The position numbers were made by a program, and so were the translations under genes. A stretch of 64,000 nt of DNA from Heliocybe sulcata (taxonomy: Eukaryota > Basidiomycota > Agaricomycetes > Gloeophyllales > Gloeophyllaceae), in assembly GCA_004369045.1 (NCBI GenBank), contig ML213505.1, positions 62,001-126,000 on the forward strand. The letters are read 5' to 3'. Of this stretch, positions 37,692 to 49,548 are shown in pieces (within the stretch, counting starts at the first letter, position 1; each line of letters opens with the position of its first letter). The notes beneath the pieces are model-generated. The model ran no database searches. It was not told the origin of the DNA and worked only from the letters and a program-made list of their open reading frames with translations.

Positions 37692-38566
37692 CTATACATC
37701 TTCCGGCCACTCCGCCTTGCGCTTGTACTTCGCCTGATCTCTCAGCCACTATAGATACGATTAGATAGTGTCTCACAGCAGAACCAAAGCAATACCCACC
37801 TGTCTGTAACTGTGCAGGGAACCGATCTTTTCGCCTAACACATATCATTCTTGTTCAGAGATTGTCAGAGCAATGAGAGGGGTTGATACGTACCGTAGAA
37901 GTCGGGCACTGGATTTGTCGCCGTCTGCGCAGCCGGGTCCACTCTGTTTTTGACGATGTGTTTGTGGAACTCCCGGTCACGGGCTTCTATCAGGGCCATT
38001 GTCCGGCGATGTGTTGTCCTCCATATCGCAGATCCAATGGTAGGGCCCATGAGATATCCAAATCCTGGAGAAGTGTGAAAAATTATTGAACTTGGGCAGG
38101 ATGGCCTCTACGTACCGGCGCAGCCCATGGTTGCAAAGCCGTAGAAAAAGAATGGGTCAATGCCCTAGAGATATATGAATGGCTATAGCGCTTTTCGCCA
38201 CGAATGAATGAAGATGAAAGTCACCATAATTGGTTTTGAGGCATCCGTCTCAAGGTTTCCAAAGTATAGTATACCTCCTGCGAACCCGAGGAATGTGCAA
38301 GGAATTGTAACGGCCTAGCAGCCATCAACTACTCATAAGCATACAAAAGAAAGAATTTATTAAAGCAGCCGACGTACCGTCTCCCATCTTCGCTTGCCCT
38401 TCCGGATCGCAAGGTACTCCGGCCAACTCAGGTTCTCTTTTGCCGCCTGCGAAACTGCAGAGGTAGAGTTATGGCGTACAGCGGCCTTGGGCAAGGCACT
38501 CCTCGCCAACAGTGACGAGGGCCAGCATGACAAGAAGCGCAGTGGCAGAGATCGAGAGCAGTTCAT
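37692..38566 (-). CDS. PAM17: Pam17, subunit of the mitochondrial import motor
   Basis: Pam17 sits in the mitochondrial inner membrane and helps the TIM23-associated Hsp70 motor. The start gives an Arg/Ser/Leu-rich presequence (MNCSRSLPLRFLSCWPSSLL) followed by LSWPEYLAIRKGKRRWE, a family block. Spliced exons give two membrane segments (AVTIPCTFLGFAGGILYFG; GIDPFFFYGFATMGCAGFG) and LMGPTIGSAIW. Then come FHKHIVKNRVDPAAQTATNP followed by VPDFYGEKIG, SYRQWLRDQ and KYKRKAEWPEDV at the end, all hallmark Pam17 sequence. Five or six exons with GT-AG introns are inferred. It is divergent from FAN1, with 143 bp between start codons. Confidence 0.93.
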
Positions 38567-38709
38567 ATTTGTGGACGCGAGGTCGCAGATTTGGATGGCG
38601 TGGACGAAGAGTAGCCGCCACAATTTACGGTCACGTGTGGTCTCGGACGCGAGAGGGGTCCGCGAAGTGTAGGCAAGATTACACCCTTTCCTTCTTGCCA
38701 CTCGGCACA

Positions 38710-41700
38710 ATGTCTCCTGGGTCACCAACGGCGTTGAGCATTCAGAACCTCGTCTTTTGGTCCGGAGATGACGCCCTCGACGACAACAGCGCCTCTGGAG
38801 ATTGGATTAAACCGGAAGACAACTGCGTGGATAGCAAGGAAGAGGAGAAGCTACAAAATCACCCTCGAGAGTCAATGTACGTTGAGCTGTTTGAAAGTGA
38901 GTTTTCTACTACTCTCTACTGGTCATACTCCTGACGGTATTAACATATATCAGAAATGCTTGCCATAGTATTAGAATACGAAGCCCACCTGTTCATTCGC
39001 CCAGAGCTAGAATGTTTTGAGAGATACAATAAGCTACAATGTGCGTCCATTATCTTTGCCTGCTGCAAACAAGAAGTATATGTATTCGTTTGTCTGAAAC
39101 CCGCCATGTACATCAGATAATGCTCGATATCTGTTCATCCGTCTCCTCCTGCGCAAATCCGCCAAATGGCATGGCCTCAAGTACCTCAATTATGAGTACG
39201 AACTAGGTAACAAGAACACTATTCGGGACGCCCTAAGAGAACTTTGTAGCGACCCTAAGCACCAACAGCCTGCTAAGGAAGAAGTCGAGGTCAAAGAGGA
39301 GCAGCCAGAAATCATCGACTTGACCGTCGATGACCACGTCGATCTGACTTTAGATAGCAGTCAGGACTCGAAACCTACGGCTGGTCCATCGAAACAAGAA
39401 GGCTCTGAGACGGCGCCAACTAACACCGATGAGGATCTGGGACTTTTGGCGGAGGACGACAGCCAGGCAACCTTGCTGGAACTCTTGGAATGCCTCACCG
39501 TCGCTCAGCTGAAGCTACTTGCAACTCAGATGAAGGTCAAGGCCGACAACAAGGTCGGTCTGCCTTCTACTCAAGTTTGTTTCGATCGCGAGTAACTCTT
39601 ATTCTACGCCGATGCAGCGAGCTTCACTTATAGAGGCACTCATGTCCTCAGCATCCAGTCAGATGACCCTCTTTCCCTCTTTCACGTCGAAGTCACATGG
39701 CAAGGCGAAAGCCGAGAATCTCCGTCAGACCAAGCTGCCGTGCTCCTGGAGCAACAAGATGAAATTACAGACCGAGCGGCTGCGGCGTATGGCACTTGAC
39801 ATGCTCGGACCCTGTATACGCATATGTACACCAGTATCCCACTTATTCCGCCGAGTCAACTTGGTTTACCTTCGAAGGTCTGTCCTTTCCGCACTTTCTG
39901 ACTACATCCACCTGATTTGGCATATTCAAACAGCACACAATATTCACCAACCCTTCTGACCGAGTCTATCCTGGCTAAAGCGCGAAAGCGTATCTATAAC
40001 AGCGTTGGCTATATACGCACCCGCGACATCTGGCTGACAAGAGAAGAGTTACTGGCATACGAAAATGCGCTCTTCTTGGAGGCACAAGTTGACGAGCTTC
40101 TTGGCGCAGCGCCTGGTACAGCAAGTACTTCATCCCGTGGGCGCAGTACTACCGCAGCGAGAGCTAATACAATCACGCACTCGAGCCCCGTCAAGGGGAA
40201 AGGCACTTCGGTAGGCTTTGGCAAGGAGGCGGAAGATCCGAAGGAGAGCCCCCGCATGCAGGCGGCCAGAGAGATGAAAGCCATACTTGAGGATGTTCAT
40301 CCCCGTTGGAAGATGCTTGTTGCAGCGAAATCGGAGGAAGAAGAGCGCGCGGGGGGCCTGGAGAGATTCGACTGCGGCCACATCCTAACGCGTATCATCT
40401 ACAAGGGCGCACAGGCGCTGGGGCTGTTGCACGAGTACGAGGCCGAGCTTGGCGTGCTCGAGGAGCTCCTGGCTCAGAGACGGTGGCGCAGGGGCAAGCG
40501 AGGCCAGTGGCATGAGCGGAGGGCGTTGATCCTGATGACGCATTTTCCGAAGGATCGGGAGACGAGTGAGAGGGCGATGGATGCGGTGATTGAGGCGCTG
40601 GAGGATTGTGACACGCATCTCGGTGTGTATTCGTCGGGGTTTCCTTTTGTGAATTTTCGTCTGAGCTGGATTTGTGCTGCCAGTTTATCGCCCGAAACTA
40701 ACGCGACGGCTTACGACCCTTGAAAAGCGCCTCAAGATCCCGGCGGACGAAAGGCACTCCTGCGAGGGCGAGCTGAGGAATAGCGAAGAGGTGCATACAA
40801 CAGGAGTGAGAGTCAGGCATAGGGCGGCGAGCTTGGCGCTGGATCAGACCGGGAGGCTGTTGAATAGGGTAATGGCCGCGAGGAAGGAGGAGAGCGGGAT
40901 GACGCAGCAGACATTACCGTTCTCGCAGATGAAGAACGAGAATGAGCCTGTGTTCGGGAAGGCATTGAGTAAGAGCGAGAAATGGGTCGGCAAGTCTATC
41001 TGGTATGGACGGGACCAAGAAGAGGTCACTGTCGAGGTACTTGCTCTGCAGTACTACGAAAGCTTGGGCTATCGCGGGTATGCCCCTTCTCATCCTTTTG
41101 ATATATCCAGTGCTGTACTGAACTTCCCGCCCTGCAGGTATCACAGCGAAGGCAGCATCGTGCGCACACTCTTTGGCCTGCTCTTCTGGGATATCATCTT
41201 CGCCGACATCCCGGGTGCCTTTGAGACGCCGTACCAGTCCGCACCCTTGGATATCGCCGAGGATAGCTTTTTCTTTGCGCGGGAGGATCTTATCAATGAG
41301 CGTCTGGCGTTGATCGAAGCGGGGGAGGCTCCAAAACTGTTGGGAAAGGTAGATGATGAGCACCGCCTGAGCGGGACGTGGTGTGTCGGAGTTCGGTGGG
41401 ATGTCTTCCCGAAGCAAGATTTATTGGAGATCGTGGAGGTAGGCGGGCATGCACGTATCGAGTGGCGTTTCCTGATTGTCTGTTGTAGTACCTTGGCGGA
41501 AAGGCGCTTTCTACAATCTGCAGACTGCTGTGCGAAGACTACGCTGGTCGTGGAGGCGGTGTTCCCGATCTCATCGTATGGAACACGGAATTACGGGAGT
41601 GTAAGTTTGTAGAGGTGAAAGGTCCGGGGGACAAATTGCAAGAGAACCAGAAGGCATGTCGAACACTGGATTTCTATACACTTTGATACTTATGTCGACT

Positions 41701-42013
41701 GCAGCTCTGGACAGACGTTCTTCTTCGGGCTGGCACAGCTGTGGAAGTCTGCCATGTGGAGGAGCAGGGCCACAGTGACAGGAAGAAGAAACGTACAAAG
41801 CGAACAGTGAAATCAAAAGCAATAGTCGACACTGAAGAGTCTGACTACCCGCTGGAGTCCGAAGACGAGGATGTCCCGGACATTTCGCCGCCGCCCAGCA
41901 GTCCTGCAAAGGGCACTAAGCGCGTTCGCGAAAGTCTGGAGCCCTCAGGCAGACATAGGAAATTGCCCAGACGCGTTGCCGAAAATTTTATCACCTCGGT
42001 CTCAGCCACGTGA
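38710..42013 (+). CDS. FAN1: FAN1-type structure-specific nuclease (VRR-NUC)
   Basis: FAN1 repairs interstrand crosslinks by cutting flap and branched DNA. The N-terminal region includes YLFIRLLLRKSAKWHGLKYL and a SAP-like LECLTVAQLKLLATQMKVKA. The middle is a helical repeat domain (ARKRIYNSVGYIRTRDIWLT; RALILMTHFPKDRETSERAM). The C-terminus is the VRR-NUC fold: GVPDLIVWN, then KFVEVKGPGDKLQENQK, then DVLLRAGTAVEVCHVEE, with the PD-(D/E)XK residues intact. No UBZ zinc finger is visible. The segment at about 39311-39355 holds two SUMO-interacting-like motifs (IIDLTVDD and VDLTLDS). The tail is basic with acidic patches. Several introns are inferred. Confidence 0.9.
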
Positions 42014-42248
42014 AATCTACTCGGACATGCACTCCATTTGACTGTATGCTATCCAAGTGCATTATTTACTCTCTAAGTATACTATGTAATGTTACAACAG
42101 CGACCAGATGTCCGATATATCATAGCATCGTGACGTATAATAAATAAGCATGGGCTACTGATGAGCAACGAAACGCAGTGGACAATGGCTACGACGCTCC
42201 GAACGAAATAATCAAGAGGATGGATGATGTATCACGAAGATGTCCTCG
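42014..42248. other. Convergent 3' region between FAN1 and flippase
   Basis: A 235-bp AT-rich gap where FAN1 and the flippase end tail to tail. AATAAATAAG near 42139 could be a 3'-end signal. No gene is visible. Confidence 0.4.
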
Positions 42249-45200
42249 CTAACTAGATGGCCGACTTTTCGGTGGTGTAGAGGGTTTCTTGCGCAATCCA
42301 CGGCGCAGTGTCGATACCAGGGATCCGGCTCTCTTCCGCTTCGTAGACGATGAATTAATCAGTTGACTCTGTCGCACTTCCGACAGATTGCTCTGCATAC
42401 GACGGATGGCCACGCCACCCTCCTCCGTGGCGAAGTCGAAGCCGCGATGTGTTGATCGCATCCCAGTAGACATATCTGTACGGCTACCTCTTGGATCCAC
42501 TGAAGGCGGAGGGCGGACAGACAAGTTCGACATGCTGGAAGCTCGAGAAACTGGGCGCCGCATGTTGCTGAGACCAGCAGCGCGCTCATGGTGGGCAGTT
42601 TCAAGGTCCAGGTGCGGATCCTGCTTAAGTGCCCAACGCATTATCGATACGTCATCAGGAGCAAAGCTGAACTTGTAGGCTTTCGCAATGTATCGAGGAG
42701 CCAGCGCCAGGAGGACAGTGAGAACAACGCCGAACCAGAACAGCGCCGAGTGGAAGAGATAATGGTCGTTGCCGTATACGCCCGTAGCAAACCAGCCAGG
42801 CGAGATAACGGAATATATGGCCTGAAAGCGCGCATTAGTGAGGACAGGAGGATCACTACTAAGGTGCCCACCGTATAAGCCCAGACCAGAACGATACCTA
42901 TGCTGACGGCGAAGAAGACCCATCCTGTCCATACTCCGGTGTTCATGCCGTTGAAGAGATTAGCCGCCATAACAGCAGCTACAGCCATGACAGTAGTGAA
43001 CTCATACTGCGCAACCACGTAACCGTCGGGGCGAGCGGTAGTGGTGTTATAGCTGTACAGTATGAAGAAGAATATGATAGCGGACTATTCATAAAAGAGA
43101 TGCGTTAGAAGCATCCACCTGAACTAGATGCGTGATGCTTACCTGCACCATTGCATCTAACACGTAGGTCAGGAACAGCTTGGTACTAAACCAGTATCCT
43201 TCCCTGCCATAGTGGTACAACTCCGGAAGCGCCATTAGGACATGATCATCTAAAGACACCTTGGTATGAGGCTCAAATTGGCATACACCAAGAAGACAAG
43301 CTACTAACCGACGATCCGATCGAACAACCCGATGGCGATGACAGGGGCGATGGTGAAGAAGGTGTTCCACCACAAGACATAGGTATATTCGAAGGCGCTG
43401 AACCAAGAGTGAGGACGGACAGGAAAAAATGGATTGAAGAGGCTTACTATTGGGAACTCCAGGAGCAGTAGATTTGGAACCACCAAAGAACACCGATGCA
43501 AACAATATTCTTGTAAAAGAAGTTGACGATCCTGTAATTCAGTCAGTTCCGTGTCACCAACATGTATAAGACTGCCAACATACAGATTCCCATTGCGAGC
43601 GTACGACCAATGACCATGCACCAAAATAAGTCGCTTGAGGAACCGGAACTGCGCGATAGCATAATCGGAAGAGTTGACGGCCTGCAGACCTTCTTCACCC
43701 GAGATACCGACTCCGACATCAGCCGCCTGCAAATGCCCAATTAACGAAGAGAAGAATTAGGATGCAAACCACACGTACCTGTATCATACTAACATCGTTC
43801 GCACCATCTCCGATAGCCAAAGTCATAGCACCCAGACCTTCCTTAACCAGCTTGACGACGAGAGCTTTCTGTAGCGGAGAGACTCGACAGCAGATAACAC
43901 CCTCGCACTTGATAGCCAGTTTAAGAAGCAAGGTCTTGTGTTCGACGTCCGAGAAGGCCTGAGTCAGGGCAGCACCATCTACGACCAAGACAAAACCACC
44001 CGGACGTTCTCCGTTGTCGTGCCCAACGAGAGACGAGACACCCGTATTGACGCGTTGGAGGGGATATGTACCGTCCCCGTTGCGTCCGTAATTCACCACA
44101 TTCTCGTCCTCCAGGATATCCGACTCCGGGAAGAACTGTTCGAAAGCGTTGAGCAACTGCTGATAGACCGACTTATCGCCTCCGCGAACTACGATAATGT
44201 TTGAGTCCCGCGCAATCAAGTTCGTGCTGTATCCAATGGCTTGAATTGAAGTCAGTCACTGGTTTCAACAGATTTCATCATAAATAAGACGTACCAATAG
44301 CCGTCTCGAGCTTATCGCCAGTGGCAACCCAAACCTTAATGCCAGCACGCTTCAGGTCCGCTATGGCCTCTGGCACGCCATCCTGCAATCGATCTTCAAT
44401 AGCGGTTGCACCCAGAAGACGCAGGTCACGCTCGAGCTCCTCGCAGACAGCCTCGATTGTGCCTTCTCTATCTTCCATTGCAACAGTAGCTTCCTGGTAT
44501 CGATGTGCCCATGGTTCATATTCCTCCTCTGTACAGCGTCAGCATGCGAGCCGTCAGGAAAGAAACACCGATACTGACCAGGAATGACCTTGTACGCTAG
44601 TGTCAGCGTCCGCAGACCCTCGCTCGCAAAAGCATCCAGATGCCGCTCCGTCTCCTTCTTCAACTCGTCATTACCAGCGCGCAGTCGCTCGAATATGACG
44701 TTATCGGCGCCCTTAGTAAGCAAGAATACCCTCCGATCCTCATCATCCAGCTTTCGCACAACGACGCTCATTCGCTTTCGCGCGCTCGTAAAGTCCAAGA
44801 TGTTCAGCAGCTCATATCGCTCGAGCTCAGCCGAGAACGGAGTCTGTAAGAGCAGGACTTCACGATCACGACCGCGAAATACGAATCCAACATCCGCGGC
44901 AGCCTGCACAAGGGCCGCCTCATCCGGTGACTGAGCCTTGTACTCGATAGCGCCAGTCTCCTTGTCCTCGGCTGTCAGCACCGTATGACAAAGCGACAGG
45001 ACCGAGAAGAATCCGTTTAGAGCGCGCGCACGCGGCGCCTGCTCGGAATCCGGGGCGGCATGAACTGCATGGTCCAGATCCTCTCGCAAAACAGAGTCGC
45101 GGAAATGATTGAGGACCTGCGCGGAGAGTTTCACGTTCTTGGCCTCGATAGTCGAGGGCACAGACTGACTGTCTGCCTTATCCTGTTTGAGACCTGAGCC

Positions 45201-47159
45201 TGATCCGGATGAGCGGGGGCTTGCGAGAGGAACATCGAATGTACCAGCGTTCGGCTTGCCGTCGATGAGGGAGACCTTATCTAGGGGGTCTTCGCTAGAT
45301 TCATCGCCCTTGTATACCTTGCCGTTGACAGAGCACTGTCGAAAGACCATAGCATTCTGTAAGGGGTCGTTAGTGAATGACGACTGGCATGAACAATGGC
45401 ACCACTCCTCACCTGGGTCAAGGTACCAGTCTTGTCCGAGAATATGTACTCAATTTGGCCCAGATCATCCGACAAGTTCCAACTCCGAGCAAGAGTAGGT
45501 GTCCCGGTTTTCTCGTAGTATATCTCCTTGTCGAAGTAGATGAAGATAGCTTGGCACGTCCTCACGAATTCAATAGAAATGTAAAGGGAAATGGGCACGA
45601 TATTCTGGAAGCTAGGGGGTGCATATACCATGTTCATCAATTGAATTCGCGCAATTAGTAGATGGACTTACGTGATAAGAGCGAACGCCCAGGTAACGAG
45701 CCCATTGATGTGCGGGTTATCATCTGACGCGGTGTCGCCGTATAGCCACGGCGCGTTCAACGGATAATATTTCTGCTCCTGGACTGCGTCGACTATAGCG
45801 CACACAACGGCCATGATTACAAGGAGGATCAAATTGATGAAGCTGGAAGTCATGTGAATTAGGCAAGTCACATCCATAGAATATATTTCGATAACTTACA
45901 CCTGAGGGTTCATCTGACGCTCGACTTTGCTCCGCTTACTAGGCGCATTACCGGAGTTAAGTACAATCTTCGTGTCCGTACCGGTGAATAGGACGACGCC
46001 AATGACCCATTCGGTGTTCCTCAAAACCGTGCCACGAAGAAGGACGTTCTGAAGGTCGACAGGATACTTGCCCTCCTTGGTCACAACAGCGGCATTGAAT
46101 TTGTACATGTTAACATCCGGCCTGTCGCATTCGACATGGAACGCGTTGGTCTTGCTCGCACAAGCTGAGGCGGAACGCAGACGCGTGAGAGCCGGCACCG
46201 CGTTCCTCGACTTCAGGTTAGTCTCTCCGTCCAAGTTCTTCGTCTCGACGTAACAGACGTTCTCATCGTCCGACGTGGCACAGACGAGAATATCCGCGGG
46301 AAATGATTCGTCGCCCTTCAGCTTGACGATATCACCAACACGTACATCTTCCCATATGGTATTCTTCCAGTGGGGCATCTGAGAGTGATGTTGACCAAAG
46401 AGGTGGTGACTATGGTGGCTGGTCTCGCCGGTACGGACAGAGTGATCATCATCGAACTCGATGTCCGGCTCGTTGGCGTCCAGAGTCTGATCCTGAGCCT
46501 GAAGAGCCTCAGGAGGGGCGGCGTGCTCCAGGTTCTCCGTGTCCAGGTTCTGCGCCTCTCCGCCCTTCTTCGCTTTCCGATTTCTCCGAGAGCCGGGTAA
46601 GATCCCTCGCACAAATGTCTTCTCCTTCCCGGCGGTGGCATTTGAATTTGACCACTCGCCACCATCCAGCACGCGCACTAGGGTGTAGTTGACGCGTTGG
46701 TCTGACTGATGGCGCTTGATGTCCTCGTACCCGTCCTTCAAAGCTGTGATACCGATGACAATGATCAAGGGTAGAATGACAAGACCCGGGCTGATGGTTG
46801 AGAATATCGTGAAGAACTGTAGGATAGCGATGGCAAGGAAGAAGCTATAATGGCATTAGTGTTATGAACCTGCATAGCTTTCAAGGCACGCACATGTTCG
46901 CGACACGCCTGAACTGCTCCAAGAGATTCCGCGGCAGGAAGGTAATAACGGTATACTTCGAAGTAATGACCTGATTCGAAACATACACATGCTCCTTCTT
47001 AATCCTCCCCTTGTGGTCATGGTAGTCTGGTGGTAGATCCTCGTTTACGTGCACCTTCCGAGGAGGCCCGATCTTCCTGGTTCGCGAGAAGAGCTGGGCG
47101 ACGTCGAAAGCAGAAAACTTGTCGTACCAGGCCCCGAGGCCTGAGCGTTTCTCAAACAT
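42249..47159 (-). CDS. P4-ATPase phospholipid flippase (Dnf-like)
   Basis: Moves phospholipids to the cytosolic leaflet of the plasma membrane or late secretory membranes. Seen from the N-terminus: [20 protein letters not shown] with [61 protein letters not shown], phosphorylation motif [10 protein letters not shown] (near 45415-45440), [32 protein letters not shown] and the hinge motif [14 protein letters not shown] (near 43790-43830). The C-terminal third has several hydrophobic helices. The tail is Arg/Ser-rich ([20 protein letters not shown]), a likely phosphorylation region. Many short introns are present. Class 1 Dnf is favoured over Drs2 or Neo1 without an alignment. Confidence 0.9.
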
Positions 47160-47764
47160 GAACGTCGTAGAGTTAGAAGGAAGAAAGTAGCGCAGACGCC
47201 GGCATGGGATGAAGATATGGTCGGGAGGAAACTCGCATCGCAGAGCACTCCCAGCGGTCCTCTGCCGGCTGTCTCGCTCAGCATTCTGACATCAGCCACC
47301 CGTGCCGTGCGCCTCCGAACCGATCGTGAGTCGTCAGCGGATTGGCCGGGAAATTACCGGATTGGGCACCGAGGACAGCCAAGATTGGTACCCGACGGAC
47401 CAATCCAGACCCACCAGCCCCCGTCGTGGTTTCCCCGCGCTTTCATCGATTTCATCCACCACAGCACCGCCGAATTAATGTCGCCGTCTGTTTCATCAGA
47501 TGCGGATGGCAATGCGTATGCGGTTGCACAGGCGGGGACACTAGAATACCTAAAATTCCAAACGAGCGTGGTCGGTTATCAAGAACAACAGCAAGCGTAC
47601 GTGCAGTACATTATCCTGTCAACGAGGGAGAGTCGCGTCCATCGGAGGAAGAAACAGACTAGAAAGGGGTACGGTATAATAAAAGCCTTTTAGATGCCAT
47701 CCCACTGGCGCTGCTCCAGGTCCCAAGAAAGATGGTATGGTATATATAACCTGCTCCTGGGAGC
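47160..47764. other. Upstream region of flippase and 3' region of septin
   Basis: 605 bp with no supported gene. The open frame on the plus strand here lacks family features and has no plausible exon partners. Confidence 0.4.
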
Positions 47765-49091
47765 TCAGGACATGGTGCTGCCAGTCTGTGCCGGCGCCGG
47801 GCGCGGGTTCGCCTGGTCCTTGAGAGCAAGTAGTTGTTTGGACCGGAAGGCCTCGTAATGGATCTGAGCCGTCGTCTCGATAAGATCCTGTAGATGAGTC
47901 CTGTATGACAGGCCGTGTGTCAGCATACTGCGACCTGTGACAGCGGATCAACCATATAAATGGAAACGGACCTTGTGAGGAAATTCCTTAGATGAACGAA
48001 TTCGCAGTGTGCCGGGTCCTCGACATTGACAACACCCCATCTGTTCTTTCGGCCACGGACGGTCTTGCCATCAATAATCACATTACGCTCGGAGCCCACG
48101 ACGGCAAAAGGAATCATGTTCTGCGGGACCATGTCAGTCAAATGCAAAACCGGGAGGGCATGTACCGTACCCGGATCTGTTCGTTAATCTGAACTTCCTC
48201 TTCGTCGTTCTCCTCCGTATCGAATGGGTACAGACGGATGTTGTGGTACACAAGCTCCTCCCGGATCTGTGTCTTCTATGAGCAGAGTCCTTATCACATA
48301 GAAACCATGGAGTACTGACCCTCTGCTTGAAGATCTCCCTCTCCTCAAGCGTCAACGAGTCCGACTTGGCAATGATGGGGACAACGTTCACAACCTCGCT
48401 GAGCTTCTTCATGACGATGACATCAATGGGCCGGAGCGAGTGGCCAGTGGGGTTAATGAAGTACAGGCAGCAATGGATACGCGTGTCCTGGATGTGGCGG
48501 TCGCGCATAGCGGTAAGCTCCTTGCGGAGGTACGCGCTGTGCTGGTCCTTAATGTACTTGATGATGGGGTCCCAGCTATATGCGGAGTATCGTCATGAGC
48601 AGGTGAGTAAAAGCTTTGAAACAACGAAGGAGAACAGACGCACCAGTCCTCATTGTTAACCTGGTCGCCGTACCCCGGTGTGTCGACGATGTTCAGCCGC
48701 AGCTTGACCTTGTTCTCGACGATGACTACCAGGCAAATACGCGTTCACCTCCTCCGCACATGTAACCAATTCAAACCGCGTACCATGTGAAACAGCCTGA
48801 ATCTCCGTCGTCTGCCTGACAGGCTCGTCCGCCTCCTTCCTCCCTTTCGAATCAATCAAATGCGACGCGAAAATGGTGTTGATCATAGTCGACTTTCCGA
48901 GCCCAGTTTGCCCTATACACATTCCACCCCATCAGCTTCACCCTGCCACGTAAACATGAAACACACTCACCAGCGACGATGACGTTGAACTGGAAACCGC
49001 GCTTCAAGAGCTTGTGCTCTATCTGCTCGGTAATAGTGTCGAAACCGACATAAGACTGAGCACGGGTCTCTTCAGGAGTAGGCGTCGCCAT
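47765..49091 (-). CDS. CDC10: Septin, Cdc10 type
   Basis: GTP-binding protein that polymerises at the septum and bud or hyphal neck. Starts MATPTPEETRAQSYVGFDTI then GFQFNVIVAGQTGLGKST (P-loop, split by an intron), LRLNIVDTPGYGDQVNNEDC (G3), PIIAKSDSLTLEE (G4 AKSD) and the septin unique element WGVVNVEDPAHCEFVHLRNF. The end is LTRTHLQDLIETTAQIHYEA followed by a short tail without a coiled coil. The lack of a C-terminal coiled coil and the N-terminus point to the Cdc10 group. At least six short introns are needed. The start is the only ATG before the polybasic/GTPase region. Confidence 0.9.
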
Positions 49092-49548
49092 CGTGTATAG
49101 CTAGACTGAGAACGTTCAGAAGTGAAGTAAAGAGGGACGGGAGGCAAGAGGGAGAGAGCGCAGTGACGGCGACCGTTGAGCTGGACGAACGGAAGAATCG
49201 AAGCCTCTAATTAGCTGGTGGGAACCCCTAATTGGATTACTATTTCCGGCAACGCGCTATAAAGGCGGGGCAACACGAAATATGTTTTTGCCCTCCATGT
49301 CGTGTTTCTAGCCATATCATTGCTATCTACGACGACGGGGACCATAAATGAATGGTGAGAGCTTGATGCAAACTGACATTAAATTGCTGATCGCGCATGT
49401 TGTCCGTACATTTCTGGTGTGTAACTTCTCTATACCCGACGAAACCGCCCAATTCGCCCACACTGTTCGGTAATCGAATGGCCTAAAGAACTGCGCCCAA
49501 CCTGTAGAAGAACCACGAAGACATAATGAGTACTCCATACGCAGGCTT
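49092..49548. other. Intergenic region upstream of septin
   Basis: 457 bp between the 3' end of Aha1 and the septin start. TATAAAGG lies near 49258, but on the plus strand, opposite to the septin gene. No gene is seen. Confidence 0.4.

Noticed and set aside
47217-47693. 158-codon plus-strand frame in the gap upstream of the flippase
   Set aside because: No family features, no plausible exon structure and no conserved motif; probably chance in promoter DNA.
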